From contig JAUXMZ010000042.1 of the NCBI GenBank assembly GCA_030683105.1, forward strand, positions 1-38,941: a DNA stretch of 38,941 nt. Direction: 5' to 3'. The DNA is from Burkholderiales bacterium. Lineage in GTDB: Bacteria > Pseudomonadota > Gammaproteobacteria > Burkholderiales > SG8-41. Below are positions 1 through 8,059 of the stretch, piece after piece. The notes under the pieces were generated by a model, which was not told the DNA's origin, did no database searches, and saw nothing but the letters and a program-made list of their open reading frames with translations. Position 1 is the first letter of the stretch; each line of letters begins with the position of its first letter. Both the position numbers and the translations under genes were made by a program.

Positions 1-494
1 AACTCTTTTTCGTTGTTCGAGGTGATGAACACCAGGGGACGGTGCCGGGCGCGCACCATCTCACGCGTCTCGTAGCAATAGAACTCCATGCGGTCGAGTT
101 CGCGCAGCAGGTCGTTGGGAAATTCGATGTCGGCCTTGTCCACTTCGTCGATCAGCAGCACCGACGGTGCATCGGCCGCGAACGACTGCCACAGCATGCC
201 CTGCACGATGTAATTGGCGATGTCGTGCACCTTGGGATCGCCCAGCTGCGAATCGCGCAACCGCGATACTGCGTCGTATTCATAGAGTCCGTGCTGTGCC
301 TTGGTCGTGCTCTTGATATGCCACTCGTAAAGCGGACGGCCCAGCGCTTTGGCCACCTCGAGCGCCAGCATGGTCTTGCCGGTGCCGGGCTCGCCCTTGA
401 TCAGCAGCGGCCGCTCGAGCGTGATCGCGGCGTTCACCGCCATCATCAGGTCGTCGGTTGCAACGTAAGTGTCGGTGCCTGCGAAACGGGTCAT
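1..494 (-). CDS. MoxR-family AAA+ ATPase (CoxD-like), C-terminus cut by window edge
   Basis: About 164 residues are visible from an ATG at 494; the rest lies beyond base 1. Walker A is GEPGTGKT (about residues 34-41), Walker B is LLIDEVDKAD near residue 107, and a sensor-1-like ITSNNEKE sits at the cut end. These are the signatures of MoxR ATPases, chaperone-like AAA+ proteins that usually work with a von Willebrand factor A partner to insert metals or mature enzymes. An AGGA ribosome-binding site precedes the ATG. The gene lies 72 bp downstream of a MocA-like nucleotidyltransferase on the same strand, a pairing typical of molybdenum hydroxylase (CO dehydrogenase-like, coxD) maturation clusters. 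That role is an inference from context; the family call is firm. The partner VWA gene would be expected to the left of the window. Confidence 0.9.
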   Translation of the reverse strand, partial: MTRFAGTDTYVATDDLMMAVNAAITLERPLLIKGEPGTGKTMLALEVAKALGRPLYEWHIKSTTKAQHGLYEYDAVSRLRDSQLGDPKVHDIANYIVQGMLWQSFAADAPSVLLIDEVDKADIEFPNDLLRELDRMEFYCYETREMVRARHRPLVFITSNNEKE

Positions 495-566
495 GGGTGT
501 CCTGAAAAGTTCAAGCGCACTGAACGGCACCGGGTCAGCGTCCGTTCCAGTGAGCGCGGGAATAAA

Positions 567-1154
567 TTATACCGCGCGGCCGAGATCGTCCCGACGGTCG
601 ATGTCGAATATCACCCCCGGGTCGTCGCATTCGATCAGCCGGATTTTATTCTGGTGGCGTTCGAGCACCGCGCGCGCGCCGCTGTCTCCGGACAGCGCAG
701 TCAGTTCACTGCGGAACAGGGCGCTGAAACCGACCGGATGGCCACGCTCACCGCGATATGCCGGCGCGGCAATCTCAGCGCCGTCGTTCAATGCCTGCGC
801 CACGAGTTTGATGGTATCGGGCCGGATGCTCGGCATGTCGCCGAGCGCGATCACCCAGCCACCGGCGTTGCGGGCTGCTTCCACGCCGTGCGCCAGACTT
901 GCCCCCATGCCAAGCTCGGCGTGCCGGCAAAACGTGACACTGCAGCCCTCCTCCTCCAGCATGTCATAGAGCGGGAAATCGCCCGACTTGACCACCGCCA
1001 CCACCTCCAACCCGGCCGCAACCAGATTGCGCGCCGCATGCGCGCCCAAGGCCACACCGTCTTCAAGCGGATACAGCAGCTTGTCGCCGCCAAAGCGAGA
1101 CGCCGATCCTGCCGCGAGCAGTATGCCGATAATTTCGTGCTGTTTATTTTCCAT
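567..1154 (-). CDS. MobA/MocA-like nucleotidyltransferase (molybdenum cofactor cytidylyl/guanylyltransferase family)
   Basis: This 195-residue protein opens with the nucleotide-binding signature LLAAGSASRFGGDKLL (about residues 12-27). It carries GDMPSI in the middle (the metal/nucleotide Asp of the NTP_transf_3 fold), then RGHPVGF and GDSGAR, and ends with a FDIDRRDDL motif. Proteins of this type transfer CMP or GMP to molybdopterin, so that the cofactor can be loaded into xanthine dehydrogenase or CO dehydrogenase-type enzymes. The length is normal. It is divergent from the hydroxypyruvate isomerase gene and upstream of the MoxR ATPase on the same strand. A TATAAT hexamer ends only 8 bases before the ATG and no Shine-Dalgarno sequence is visible. 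CMP (MocA) versus GMP (MobA) specificity cannot be decided by eye; the neighbouring MoxR favours the MocA type. Confidence 0.85.
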   Translation of the reverse strand: MENKQHEIIGILLAAGSASRFGGDKLLYPLEDGVALGAHAARNLVAAGLEVVAVVKSGDFPLYDMLEEEGCSVTFCRHAELGMGASLAHGVEAARNAGGWVIALGDMPSIRPDTIKLVAQALNDGAEIAAPAYRGERGHPVGFSALFRSELTALSGDSGARAVLERHQNKIRLIECDDPGVIFDIDRRDDLGRAV

Positions 1155-1269
1155 ACGCAGCCATTATAATTAATTGCGCGCACTTGGGGCCTGTTAACCA
1201 CTACCACATGAGCGCGCTGCAACTTTGCGGCGCCCGGTTCTTTAACCCCGAACACCGTCTGGAAATCAT

Positions 1270-2055
1270 ATGCCAAAATTCGCCGCCAATCTCACCCTGC
1301 TCTACAACGAGCACGCTTTTCCCGACCGTTTCGCCGCCGCTGCGAAAGCGGGCTTCTCGGGGGTCGAGTACCTCTTCCCCTACGATTTCGACCAAGATCA
1401 ACTCGCCGGACTGTTGCAGAAGCACAAGCTCACCCAGGTGCTGCACAACCTGCCCGCCGGCGACTGGCCTGGAGGCGAGCGCGGCATCGCCTGTCACCCC
1501 AACCGCGTCGGCGAGTTCCAGGACGGCGTGGGGCGCGCGATCGAGTATGCAACCACCCTGGGCTGCAAGCAGCTCAATTGTCTTGCCGGCCTCGCGCCCG
1601 CCGGCGTCGCCCCCGACAGGATGCGCGCCACCTTCGTGTCCAACCTCAAATTCGCCGCCCAGAAACTGAAGCAGTCGGAAATCAAGCTGCTGATCGAGCC
1701 CATCAACAGCCTCCGCGACATGCCCGGCTTCTATCTGAACCGCACGCAGCAGGCGCTCGAGATCATCGCCGAAGTCGGCTCGGACAACCTTTTCCTGCAG
1801 TATGACATCTATCACATGCAGGTCATGGAGGGCGACCTCGCGCACACCATCGAAAAGAACCTCAAACTCATCCCGCACATGCAGCTCGCCGACAATCCGG
1901 GACGGCACGAACCGGGCACCGGCGAAATCAACTACTCCTTCCTGTTCGAGTTCATCGACCGTATCGGCTATACCGGCTGGATCGGCTGCGAATACAAGCC
2001 GGCCACCACTACCGATGCCGGGCTGGGCTGGCTTGCGCCCTATATCAGGAAATGA
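1270..2055 (+). CDS. hyi: Hydroxypyruvate isomerase
   Basis: The 261-residue protein has the xylose-isomerase-like TIM-barrel pattern of hydroxypyruvate isomerases, which interconvert hydroxypyruvate and tartronate semialdehyde. The N-terminus MPKFAANLTLLYNE and the phrase GFSGVEYLFPYD are characteristic. The two catalytic/metal-binding glutamates fall in LIEPINS (Glu143) and CEYKP (Glu241), and YDIYHMQ (Asp179, His182) supplies further metal ligands. The length matches the family. It heads a plus-strand block that continues with a TAXI-TRAP transporter and tartronate semialdehyde reductase, which fits glyoxylate/hydroxypyruvate metabolism. The ribosome-binding site is weak (GGAAAT, 5 bases before the ATG). 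Confidence 0.9.
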   Translation: MPKFAANLTLLYNEHAFPDRFAAAAKAGFSGVEYLFPYDFDQDQLAGLLQKHKLTQVLHNLPAGDWPGGERGIACHPNRVGEFQDGVGRAIEYATTLGCKQLNCLAGLAPAGVAPDRMRATFVSNLKFAAQKLKQSEIKLLIEPINSLRDMPGFYLNRTQQALEIIAEVGSDNLFLQYDIYHMQVMEGDLAHTIEKNLKLIPHMQLADNPGRHEPGTGEINYSFLFEFIDRIGYTGWIGCEYKPATTTDAGLGWLAPYIRK

Positions 2056-2163
2056 TCAGATAGTTTTTCGAGGCTTGACTTAGGCTCCTCGCCAACCACA
2101 CAATCCCGATTCCAAAACCGGTTTCCACAATCCGGTGATCGAAATAACCCAAAGGAGGTTTTC

Positions 2164-3114
2164 ATGATCCAAGTTTCGCGTTTCGGAAAAGCACTGGGAG
2201 CAGCAGCCATCGCCCTGGCTTTTGCCGCGCCCGTTTCGGCGCAACAAATCAAGCTGATGACCGGCCCGCAGGGCGGCTCCTGGTATCCGCTGGGCGGCGC
2301 CATCCAGGGCATAATCGAGAAAAGCATTCCGGGGAGCAGTGTGCAGGTGCTGCCCGGCGCCGGCATCTCCAACGTGGTGGGCGTGCAGACCGGCAAGGCC
2401 GAAATGGGCTTCGGCAACGCCGTGTCCTCGGTTGACGGCGTCAACGGCGAAGAACCCTTCAAGGGCAAGCAGGACAACGTGTGCCAGGTCGCCACGCTGT
2501 ACTTCCAGTATTTCCACGCGGTTGCGCTCGCCGATTCAGGTGTGACGTCCATGGGCGATGCCAAAGGCAAGGCGCTGACCACCCAGCAAAAAGGCAACAC
2601 CGGCGAGCAGATGACCCGCCATGCGCTGCAAGTCTACGGCCTCAATTATGGCGCCATGTCCAAGGTCAACCACGGCAACTACACAGACTCCGTGTCGCAG
2701 CTCAAGGACGGCCACGCCCAGGTGTTCACACTGATCACCACGGTGCCGGCATCATCGGTGATGGATCTTGCTTCCGCCCGCGACATCCGCGTGCTCGAGT
2801 TCCCGAATGACAAGTTCCTGGCCCTGCAGAAAATAAACAAAGGCTACGACAAGCGCATCATCAAGGCCGGCAGCTATCCCAAGCAGGACAAGGACATTCA
2901 AACCATAGGCACCTGGACGCATCTGGTCGCCAGTTGCAAGCTGCCGGAAGACACGGTCTACAGGATCACCAAGGCGCTGGCGCAAAACGTGGAAAACCTC
3001 GGCAACGTGGTGAACGCCGTAAAAGGTCTGACCGTGAAAGACATGGCGGCCGACGTCGGCGTGCCCATGCATCCGGGCGCGAAGAAATACTACCAAGAGG
3101 CAAAAGTCCTCTAG
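2164..3114 (+). CDS. TAXI-family TRAP transporter solute-binding protein
   Basis: This 316-residue periplasmic binding protein begins with a signal peptide (basic start, hydrophobic stretch about residues 9-24, cleavage after VSAQ). The mature part starts QQIKLMTGPQGGSWYPLGG, the hallmark of TAXI (TRAP-associated extracytoplasmic immunogenic) receptors, and NVVGVQTGKAEMGFGNA is the second typical TAXI stretch. A near-perfect Shine-Dalgarno (AAAGGAGG) lies 5 bases before the ATG. It captures a ligand in the periplasm and delivers it to the fused TRAP permease downstream. The position between hydroxypyruvate isomerase and tartronate semialdehyde reductase suggests a small hydroxy- or oxo-acid ligand; this is inference only. 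Confidence 0.92.
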   Translation: MIQVSRFGKALGAAAIALAFAAPVSAQQIKLMTGPQGGSWYPLGGAIQGIIEKSIPGSSVQVLPGAGISNVVGVQTGKAEMGFGNAVSSVDGVNGEEPFKGKQDNVCQVATLYFQYFHAVALADSGVTSMGDAKGKALTTQQKGNTGEQMTRHALQVYGLNYGAMSKVNHGNYTDSVSQLKDGHAQVFTLITTVPASSVMDLASARDIRVLEFPNDKFLALQKINKGYDKRIIKAGSYPKQDKDIQTIGTWTHLVASCKLPEDTVYRITKALAQNVENLGNVVNAVKGLTVKDMAADVGVPMHPGAKKYYQEAKVL

Positions 3115-3131
3115 CCTGATGTTGGCTACAC

Positions 3132-3162
3132 AGCGGCGCGACTGACGCGCCGCTCTTTTTTT
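3132..3162 (+). terminator. Intrinsic terminator/attenuator between TRAP binding protein and permease
   Basis: A perfect 9-bp GC-rich stem (3132-3140 with 3146-3154) with a 5-base loop is followed by one C and seven T residues (3156-3162). This is a textbook rho-independent terminator. It lies 18 bases after the binding-protein stop codon and just before the permease, so it probably sets a high receptor-to-permease ratio by partial read-through. It also argues against a TTG start at 3161 for the permease, which would lie inside the T tract. Confidence 0.85.
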
Positions 3163-3175
3163 GCATGGGCCCGCC

Positions 3176-5101
3176 ATGACCCTGACCTATGATCGCGTAA
3201 TGAAGCACACGATCGCGTTGATCGCGGTCGGCATGTCTGTCTATCACCTGACCATCGCCTTCATCGGGGCGCCGCAACAGCTGTTTTTCCGCAGCACGCA
3301 CCTGCTGTTCGCGCTGGCGCTGGTGTTCCTGCTTTTCCCGAGTTTCCGCAAGAAGTCAGCAGAGGGTGTCCGGGATGACGCAGGGGGCACGCTGGGCGGC
3401 GGCGAGCACAGGCCCCTCGCCTCCTGGTGGGACTGGCTGCTGATCGCGGGATCAGTGGTCACCATCGGCTATGTCTGGATCAACCATGATCACCTGCTGA
3501 CCCGTTTCGTATTTGTTGACGACCCGAGCCAAATTGAACTTGCTCTGGGCGCTCTGTTCACGCTGATCGTGCTCGAAGCCACACGCCGCGTCATCGGCTG
3601 GGCGCTGCCCATCACCGCCGTGATCTTCCTCGGTTATGCGCTGTTCATTGCCAACACCCGCCCGGAACAAATCATCGAAATCATGTATCTCACCACCGAG
3701 GGCATTTTCGGTTCGACACTGGGCGTTTCAGCAGCCTATGTGATCATGTTCGTCATGTTCGGCGCTTTCATGGAACGTACCGGCGTCGGCCAGCTGTTCA
3801 TGGACTTTGCACTGTCGCTGACCGGCCACACCGCGGGCGGTCCGGGCAAGGTCGCGGTGGTCAGTTCCAGCCTGTTCGGCACGGTCTCCGGCAGCGCGGT
3901 GGCCAACGTGCTGGTCGACGGCCCGATCACCATTCCACTCATGAAACGCACCGGCTTCAGGCCGGCGTTTGCGGCTGCGGTCGAATCGGTGGCTTCCACC
4001 GGCGGCCAGATCATGCCGCCGATCATGGGCGCGGCGGCGTTCGTCATGGCGGAATTCCTCGGCGTAGCCTATCTGCAGGTCGTCCTGTGGGCGCTCATCC
4101 CCGCACTGCTTTATTACGTGGCGGTCTTCTTCGCCGTGCACTTCGAGGCCAAGCGCGTGGGGTTGATGGGCCTGCCGCGCTCGGAAATACCACGCTTCAG
4201 GGATGTCATGCGCGAGCGCGGCCACCTGTTCATTCCGTTGTTGGTGATCCTGTTTGGCCTGTTCGCGGGTTACAGCGCACCACTGTGCGCGCTTGCCGGC
4301 ACGCTCTCCTGCGTCCCGGCTGCCCTGTTGCGCAAGAGCACACGCAAGGGCATCAACCTGATGACCATCTGGGGCGCTCTCGAAGACGGGGCCAAGAACT
4401 CGATCGCCGTGGCGCTCGCCTGCGCCTGCGCCGGCATTGTCATCGGCGTCATTACCATGACCGGCGCCGCCATCAACTTTACCTCGGTGGTCGTCGGCCT
4501 CTCGCGCGATATGCTGCCGCTTGCCCTGTTGCTGACCATGCTCGCCGGCATCGTGCTCGGCATGGGCATGCCCACCACCCCCGCCTACATCGTAATGGTG
4601 TCGCTGCTGGTGCCGGCGATCATCAAGCTCGGCGCCATCCCGCCCGCGGCGCACATGTTTGCCTTCTACTTCGCCATCCTGTCCGCCATTACCCCGCCGG
4701 TAGCGCTAGCCGTATATGCGGCTGCAGGACTCGCAAAAGCCAATCTGTGGGAATCCGGATGGACCGCCGTACGCGTGGGCGCCGCCGGCTACATCGTGCC
4801 CTTCATGTTCATTTTCGAACCGTCGCTGCTGATGATCGGGGACTGGCAGGCGATACTCGGTTCCTCCGTCACGGCGATTGCGGGCACGATCTGCCTTGCC
4901 GCGGGTCTGTTTGGCTACCTGTTCCGCGTCGCCCGTGTATGGGAGCGCGCGTTCATGATCGGCGCGGCGATCATGCTTATCAAGCCGGGCCTGGTCACCG
5001 ACCTCATCGGCGCCGGCCTGGTGCTTGCGGTCGTGTTCAATCAGCTCGTCATCCGCAGAGATGAACCACAGCCAGTTACAGCGCGGCCGGTCGCGTACTG
5101 A
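3176..5101 (+). CDS. Fused TRAP transporter permease (DctQM type, TAXI system)
   Basis: About 641 residues from the ATG at 3176 (a second in-frame ATG is at 3200). The protein is almost wholly hydrophobic with many transmembrane helices. The N-terminal third corresponds to the small DctQ-like subunit. The large DctM-like part carries FGTVSGSAVANVLVDGPITIPLMKR-type sequence (near 3890-3950) and GMGMPTTPAYIVM near residue 463, both diagnostic of DctM permeases. The C-terminal helices resemble the DUF3394 tail common in TAXI permeases. It imports the ligand of the upstream receptor using a sodium or proton gradient. The open frame extends 5 codons upstream to a TTG inside the terminator, so the ATG at 3176 is preferred. 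Confidence 0.9.
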   Translation: MTLTYDRVMKHTIALIAVGMSVYHLTIAFIGAPQQLFFRSTHLLFALALVFLLFPSFRKKSAEGVRDDAGGTLGGGEHRPLASWWDWLLIAGSVVTIGYVWINHDHLLTRFVFVDDPSQIELALGALFTLIVLEATRRVIGWALPITAVIFLGYALFIANTRPEQIIEIMYLTTEGIFGSTLGVSAAYVIMFVMFGAFMERTGVGQLFMDFALSLTGHTAGGPGKVAVVSSSLFGTVSGSAVANVLVDGPITIPLMKRTGFRPAFAAAVESVASTGGQIMPPIMGAAAFVMAEFLGVAYLQVVLWALIPALLYYVAVFFAVHFEAKRVGLMGLPRSEIPRFRDVMRERGHLFIPLLVILFGLFAGYSAPLCALAGTLSCVPAALLRKSTRKGINLMTIWGALEDGAKNSIAVALACACAGIVIGVITMTGAAINFTSVVVGLSRDMLPLALLLTMLAGIVLGMGMPTTPAYIVMVSLLVPAIIKLGAIPPAAHMFAFYFAILSAITPPVALAVYAAAGLAKANLWESGWTAVRVGAAGYIVPFMFIFEPSLLMIGDWQAILGSSVTAIAGTICLAAGLFGYLFRVARVWERAFMIGAAIMLIKPGLVTDLIGAGLVLAVVFNQLVIRRDEPQPVTARPVAY

Positions 5102-5107
5102 TTCGCT

Positions 5108-5113
5108 TATAAT
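5108..5113 (+). promoter_or_regulatory. Candidate -10 element upstream of the tartronate semialdehyde reductase gene
   Basis: A consensus TATAAT lies just after the permease stop codon and about 60 bases before the next gene. No good -35 hexamer is found at normal spacing, so this would be a weak or activated promoter. It suggests glxR may have its own transcript in addition to read-through. Confidence 0.3.
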
Positions 5114-5176
5114 GGTCAGTGCAGTAAATTCCCGCGCGCTGCATCACGGCGTGCATCGACTTTCGAGGACACCACT

Positions 5177-6058
5177 ATGAGCACTATCGGATTCATCGGT
5201 CTGGGCATCATGGGCAAGCCCATGGCCGCCAACCTCATCAAGGGCGGCCACACGCTGTTCCTCCATTCCCGCAGTGGCGTGGCGAAGGAGCTTACTGACG
5301 CCGGCGGCACAGCGTGCGCCAACGCGAAAGAAGTCGCGCAAAAATCCGACATCATCATCATCATGGTGCCGGATACGCCCGACGTCGAGAAAGCGCTGTT
5401 CGGCGCCAACGGTGTTGCCGAAGGCTTGTCGAAAGGCAAGACCGTCATCGACATGAGCTCGATCTCGCCTATCGAGACCAAGCAATATGCCAATAAAATC
5501 AATGAATTAGGGTGCGAATATCTCGATGCCCCGGTCTCCGGCGGCGAAGTCGGCGCGAAGAATGCGGCGCTCACCATCATGGTCGGCGGCAACGAGGCAA
5601 CCTTCAATAAAGTGAAGCCGGTATTCGATCTGCTGGGCAAGAACATCACGCTGGTCGGCGGCAACGGCGACGGCCAGACCTGCAAAGTGTGCAACCAGAT
5701 CATCGTCGCGCTCAACATTGAGGCGGTGGGCGAGGCGCTGCTGTTCGCTTCCAAAGCCGGCGCCGATCCCGCCAAAGTGCGCCAGGCGCTGATGGGCGGG
5801 TTCGCCGCCTCGCGCATCCTCGAAGTGCATGGTGAGCGCATGATCAAGCGCACTTTCGATCCGGGCTTCAGGATCGAACTGCATCAAAAAGACCTGAGCC
5901 TCGCGCTTGCCGGCGCGCGCGCAATGGGCATGTCGCTGCCCAACACCGCCACTGCGCAGGAACTGTTCAATACTTGTGTTGCACACGGCGGCGCCAAGTG
6001 GGACCACTCGGCGCTGGTGCGTGCGCTGGAGAAGATGGCAAATCACGAGGTCGCTTAG
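5177..6058 (+). CDS. glxR: 2-hydroxy-3-oxopropionate (tartronate semialdehyde) reductase
   Basis: The 293-residue protein is a beta-hydroxyacid dehydrogenase. The NAD(P)-binding Rossmann motif GFIGLGIMGKPMAANL is at residues 5-20, the substrate-binding motif DAPVSGGEVGA at 118-128, and the catalytic lysine is Lys170 in GDGQTCKVCNQ. The length is standard. It reduces tartronate semialdehyde to D-glycerate, the step after glyoxylate carboligase or hydroxypyruvate isomerase. A ribosome-binding site (GAGGA) precedes the ATG. The related 3-hydroxyisobutyrate dehydrogenase is the main alternative, but hyi and glcDEF nearby favour the glyoxylate-pathway role. Confidence 0.85.
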   Translation: MSTIGFIGLGIMGKPMAANLIKGGHTLFLHSRSGVAKELTDAGGTACANAKEVAQKSDIIIIMVPDTPDVEKALFGANGVAEGLSKGKTVIDMSSISPIETKQYANKINELGCEYLDAPVSGGEVGAKNAALTIMVGGNEATFNKVKPVFDLLGKNITLVGGNGDGQTCKVCNQIIVALNIEAVGEALLFASKAGADPAKVRQALMGGFAASRILEVHGERMIKRTFDPGFRIELHQKDLSLALAGARAMGMSLPNTATAQELFNTCVAHGGAKWDHSALVRALEKMANHEVA

Positions 6059-6362
6059 TGCCCATTACAAAATGACCAAGACAGATGAAGCCGCCGATGG
6101 ATTCATTTCAATACCCGCTTGACGGGTACGCCGATAAATTCTTTTCAATACCTTCTTTTTAATACCCGCTCGACGGGTGCGCTTGACGGGTACGCCGATC
6201 GAACCAACGTTATAAATCTTTTACCATAAGTATAAAATGTAAATAAGAACAGTAGGTCATGATATAACTTCATGTAATTGTCACCTGGAGTTTTAATATT
6301 TTCATCGGCGTCTATCGGCGTCCATCGGCGGCTAATTTGTTTTATTTTGTCCATAGCCTTTC
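6059..6362. repeat. Gene-free, partly AT-rich gap with short direct repeats and small hairpins
   Basis: The 304-bp gap holds no credible gene. A unit reading roughly TTTCAATACCCGCTTGACGGGTACGCCGAT begins at 6107 and recurs in expanded form at 6143-6199. Each unit contains a self-complementary TACCCG/CGGGTA core able to form a 6-bp hairpin. An AT-rich stretch follows (about 6205-6300), then three head-to-tail copies of ATCGGCGTC-like sequence at about 6302-6331, immediately upstream of the next gene. These look like dispersed intergenic repeats rather than regulatory sites, though the first set could stabilise the 3' end of the glxR message. Confidence 0.6.
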
Positions 6363-7760
6363 ATGAACCAACCCGTCTCATCGCGCAAGCCGTTTCCCGC
6401 CGAACTGCTGGCCGCGTTGATGGCGAAATTTGGCGACCGGGTCTCCACCGGCGCCGCAATCCTCGAGCAACACGGCAAGGACGAGTCAGCGCATCCCCAC
6501 GCGCCGCCCGATGCCGTGGTGTTTCCTGAGACGACGGCCGAGGTCGCGCTGATCGTCAAACTGTGCGGCAAACATGGCATTCCCGTCATCGCGTTCGGCG
6601 CCGGCAGTTCGCTGGAGGGCCATGTGCTGGCGATATATGGCGGGGTGAGCATCGATCTGACCCGAATGAACAAAGTGCTCGCGGTCCATGCGGAGGATCA
6701 GGACGTCACGGTTGAAGCCGGCGTCACGCGCAAGCAGCTGAACCAGCATCTCAGGGACACCGGGTTGTTCTTTCCCATCGACCCCGGCGCGGATGCGACC
6801 CTGGGCGGCATGGCCGCGACCCGCGCCTCCGGCACCAACGCCGTGCGCTACGGCACCATGAGCGAGAACGTGATGGGGCTCACCGTGGTGCTCGCCGACG
6901 GCCGCATCATCCACACCGGCGGCCGCTCGCGTAAATCCGCCGCCGGCTACGACCTGACACGGCTGTTTGTCGGCAGCGAAGGCACGCTGGGGCTGATCAC
7001 CGAGGTTACCCTGCGCCTGCATACCCTGCCGGAAGCGGTATCCGCGGCGGTATGCGCCTTCCCGTCGGTGGATGCGGCGGTGCGCGCCGTGATCCAGACC
7101 ATACAACTCGGCGTGCCGATTGCGCGCTGCGAACTGCTGGATGCGACCACCATCGGCGCAGTCAACCTTTACAGCGGCCTTGAGTTGCGCGAAGCGCCCA
7201 TGCTGTTCTGCGAATTTCACGGCACCACGGCCAGTGTTGCCGAGCAGGCCGAAACCGTGCAGACCATCGCCAGGGAACTGGGCGGCATGGATTTCGAGTG
7301 GGCCACCAAACAGGAAGATCGCACCCGCCTGTGGCAGGCGCGCCATGATGCTTATCTCGCGTGCCGCCGGTTGCGTCCCAACAACCGCGCCTTCTCCACC
7401 GACGTATGCGTGCCGATCTCACGGCTCGCGGAATGCATCGCCGAAACCTACGACGACATCGCCATGGCCTCGATGCCGGTCGCGCTGTTCGGCCATGTCG
7501 GGGACGGTAATTTTCACCTGGTGATCCTGCTCGACCCCGACCACCCCGAGGAAGCCGACCTGGCCGATGCGCTGAACCGGCGCGTCGTCATGCGCGCGCT
7601 CGAGATGGGCGGCACCTGCACCGGTGAACATGGTATCGGCATCGGCAAGATTGAGTTTATGAATGAAGAGCACGGGGACGCGGTGTCGGTCATGGCCGCG
7701 ATCAAAAAAAGCCTGGACCCCGGCAATCTCCTCAATCCCGGGAAAATCATACCGGCCTAG
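6363..7760 (+). CDS. FAD-linked oxidase, GlcD-like 2-hydroxyacid (D-lactate/glycolate) dehydrogenase paralogue
   Basis: This 465-residue protein has the PCMH-type FAD-binding domain: PVIAFGAGSSLEGHVL near residue 75, then FPIDPGADATLGGMAATRASGTNAVRYG, and GLFVGSEGTLGLITEVTLRL-like sequence around residue 200. The C-terminal FAD-oxidase domain contains FGHVGDGNFH and the ending GTCTGEHGIGIGK...DPGNLLNPGK. This pattern covers GlcD and D-lactate dehydrogenases, which oxidise 2-hydroxyacids to 2-oxoacids. It precedes the true glcDEF set and is clearly a second family member, closer to the D-lactate dehydrogenase (cytochrome) type than to GlcD. No Shine-Dalgarno is evident. The stop codon TAG forms part of the hairpin of a repeat element that begins at 7758. 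Confidence 0.85.
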   Translation: MNQPVSSRKPFPAELLAALMAKFGDRVSTGAAILEQHGKDESAHPHAPPDAVVFPETTAEVALIVKLCGKHGIPVIAFGAGSSLEGHVLAIYGGVSIDLTRMNKVLAVHAEDQDVTVEAGVTRKQLNQHLRDTGLFFPIDPGADATLGGMAATRASGTNAVRYGTMSENVMGLTVVLADGRIIHTGGRSRKSAAGYDLTRLFVGSEGTLGLITEVTLRLHTLPEAVSAAVCAFPSVDAAVRAVIQTIQLGVPIARCELLDATTIGAVNLYSGLELREAPMLFCEFHGTTASVAEQAETVQTIARELGGMDFEWATKQEDRTRLWQARHDAYLACRRLRPNNRAFSTDVCVPISRLAECIAETYDDIAMASMPVALFGHVGDGNFHLVILLDPDHPEEADLADALNRRVVMRALEMGGTCTGEHGIGIGKIEFMNEEHGDAVSVMAAIKKSLDPGNLLNPGKIIPA

Positions 7761-7976
7761 GAGTTTGTCGGATTTAGCTCCGACAAACTCCTAAAATGAA
7801 AAAACAACAGAACGAGGCGACAGCAATGCCATGAAGGTAACGTTGACTCCGGCCAGCACAAATTTTTAGACGCATGACTTTCTTTTTAAGCAGCCTGTCG
7901 CCGCAGCTTCGATCAACAGCTATCCGTTAACACTACCCATCCCGATAAATAGGGACCAAATCCGACATCGCCTGCT
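7758..7976 (+). repeat. Two-hairpin dispersed element, copy A (inverted relative to copy B at 13526-13743)
   Basis: The element opens with a perfect 15-bp stem (7758-7772 with 7779-7793, loop TTTAGC) that includes the stop codon of the upstream oxidase gene. An A-rich spacer follows, then a short reading frame starting ATGAAGGTAACGTTG near 7831. A second region then starts AGCAGCCTGTCG (7889-7900) and ends with the imperfect complement CGACATCGCCTGCT (7963-7976). The reverse complement of 13526-13743 aligns with it over the full length, with nearly equal size. No transposase or clear target duplication is seen. It fills the 299-bp gap before glcD, which otherwise holds nothing recognisable. 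Confidence 0.85.
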
Positions 7977-8059
7977 TTATACGTGAATTCAAGCCTCGCC
8001 TGGGACACTGGGCGGTCAGGCAGGAAGATCACGCTTCCTGTTTGCGATAGAATGCCCAT

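Noticed and set aside
42-1169. 375-codon plus-strand frame at the left edge
   Set aside because: It is antisense to the MoxR and MocA-like genes, which have clear motifs.
3728-4654. Long minus-strand open frame opposite the TRAP permease
   Set aside because: His/Asp/Gly-rich shadow translation opposite a clear membrane protein; no start signal or motif.
6145-6354. 69-codon minus-strand frame in the AT-rich gap
   Set aside because: Composed of repeat and AT-rich sequence, no ribosome-binding site and no recognisable family.
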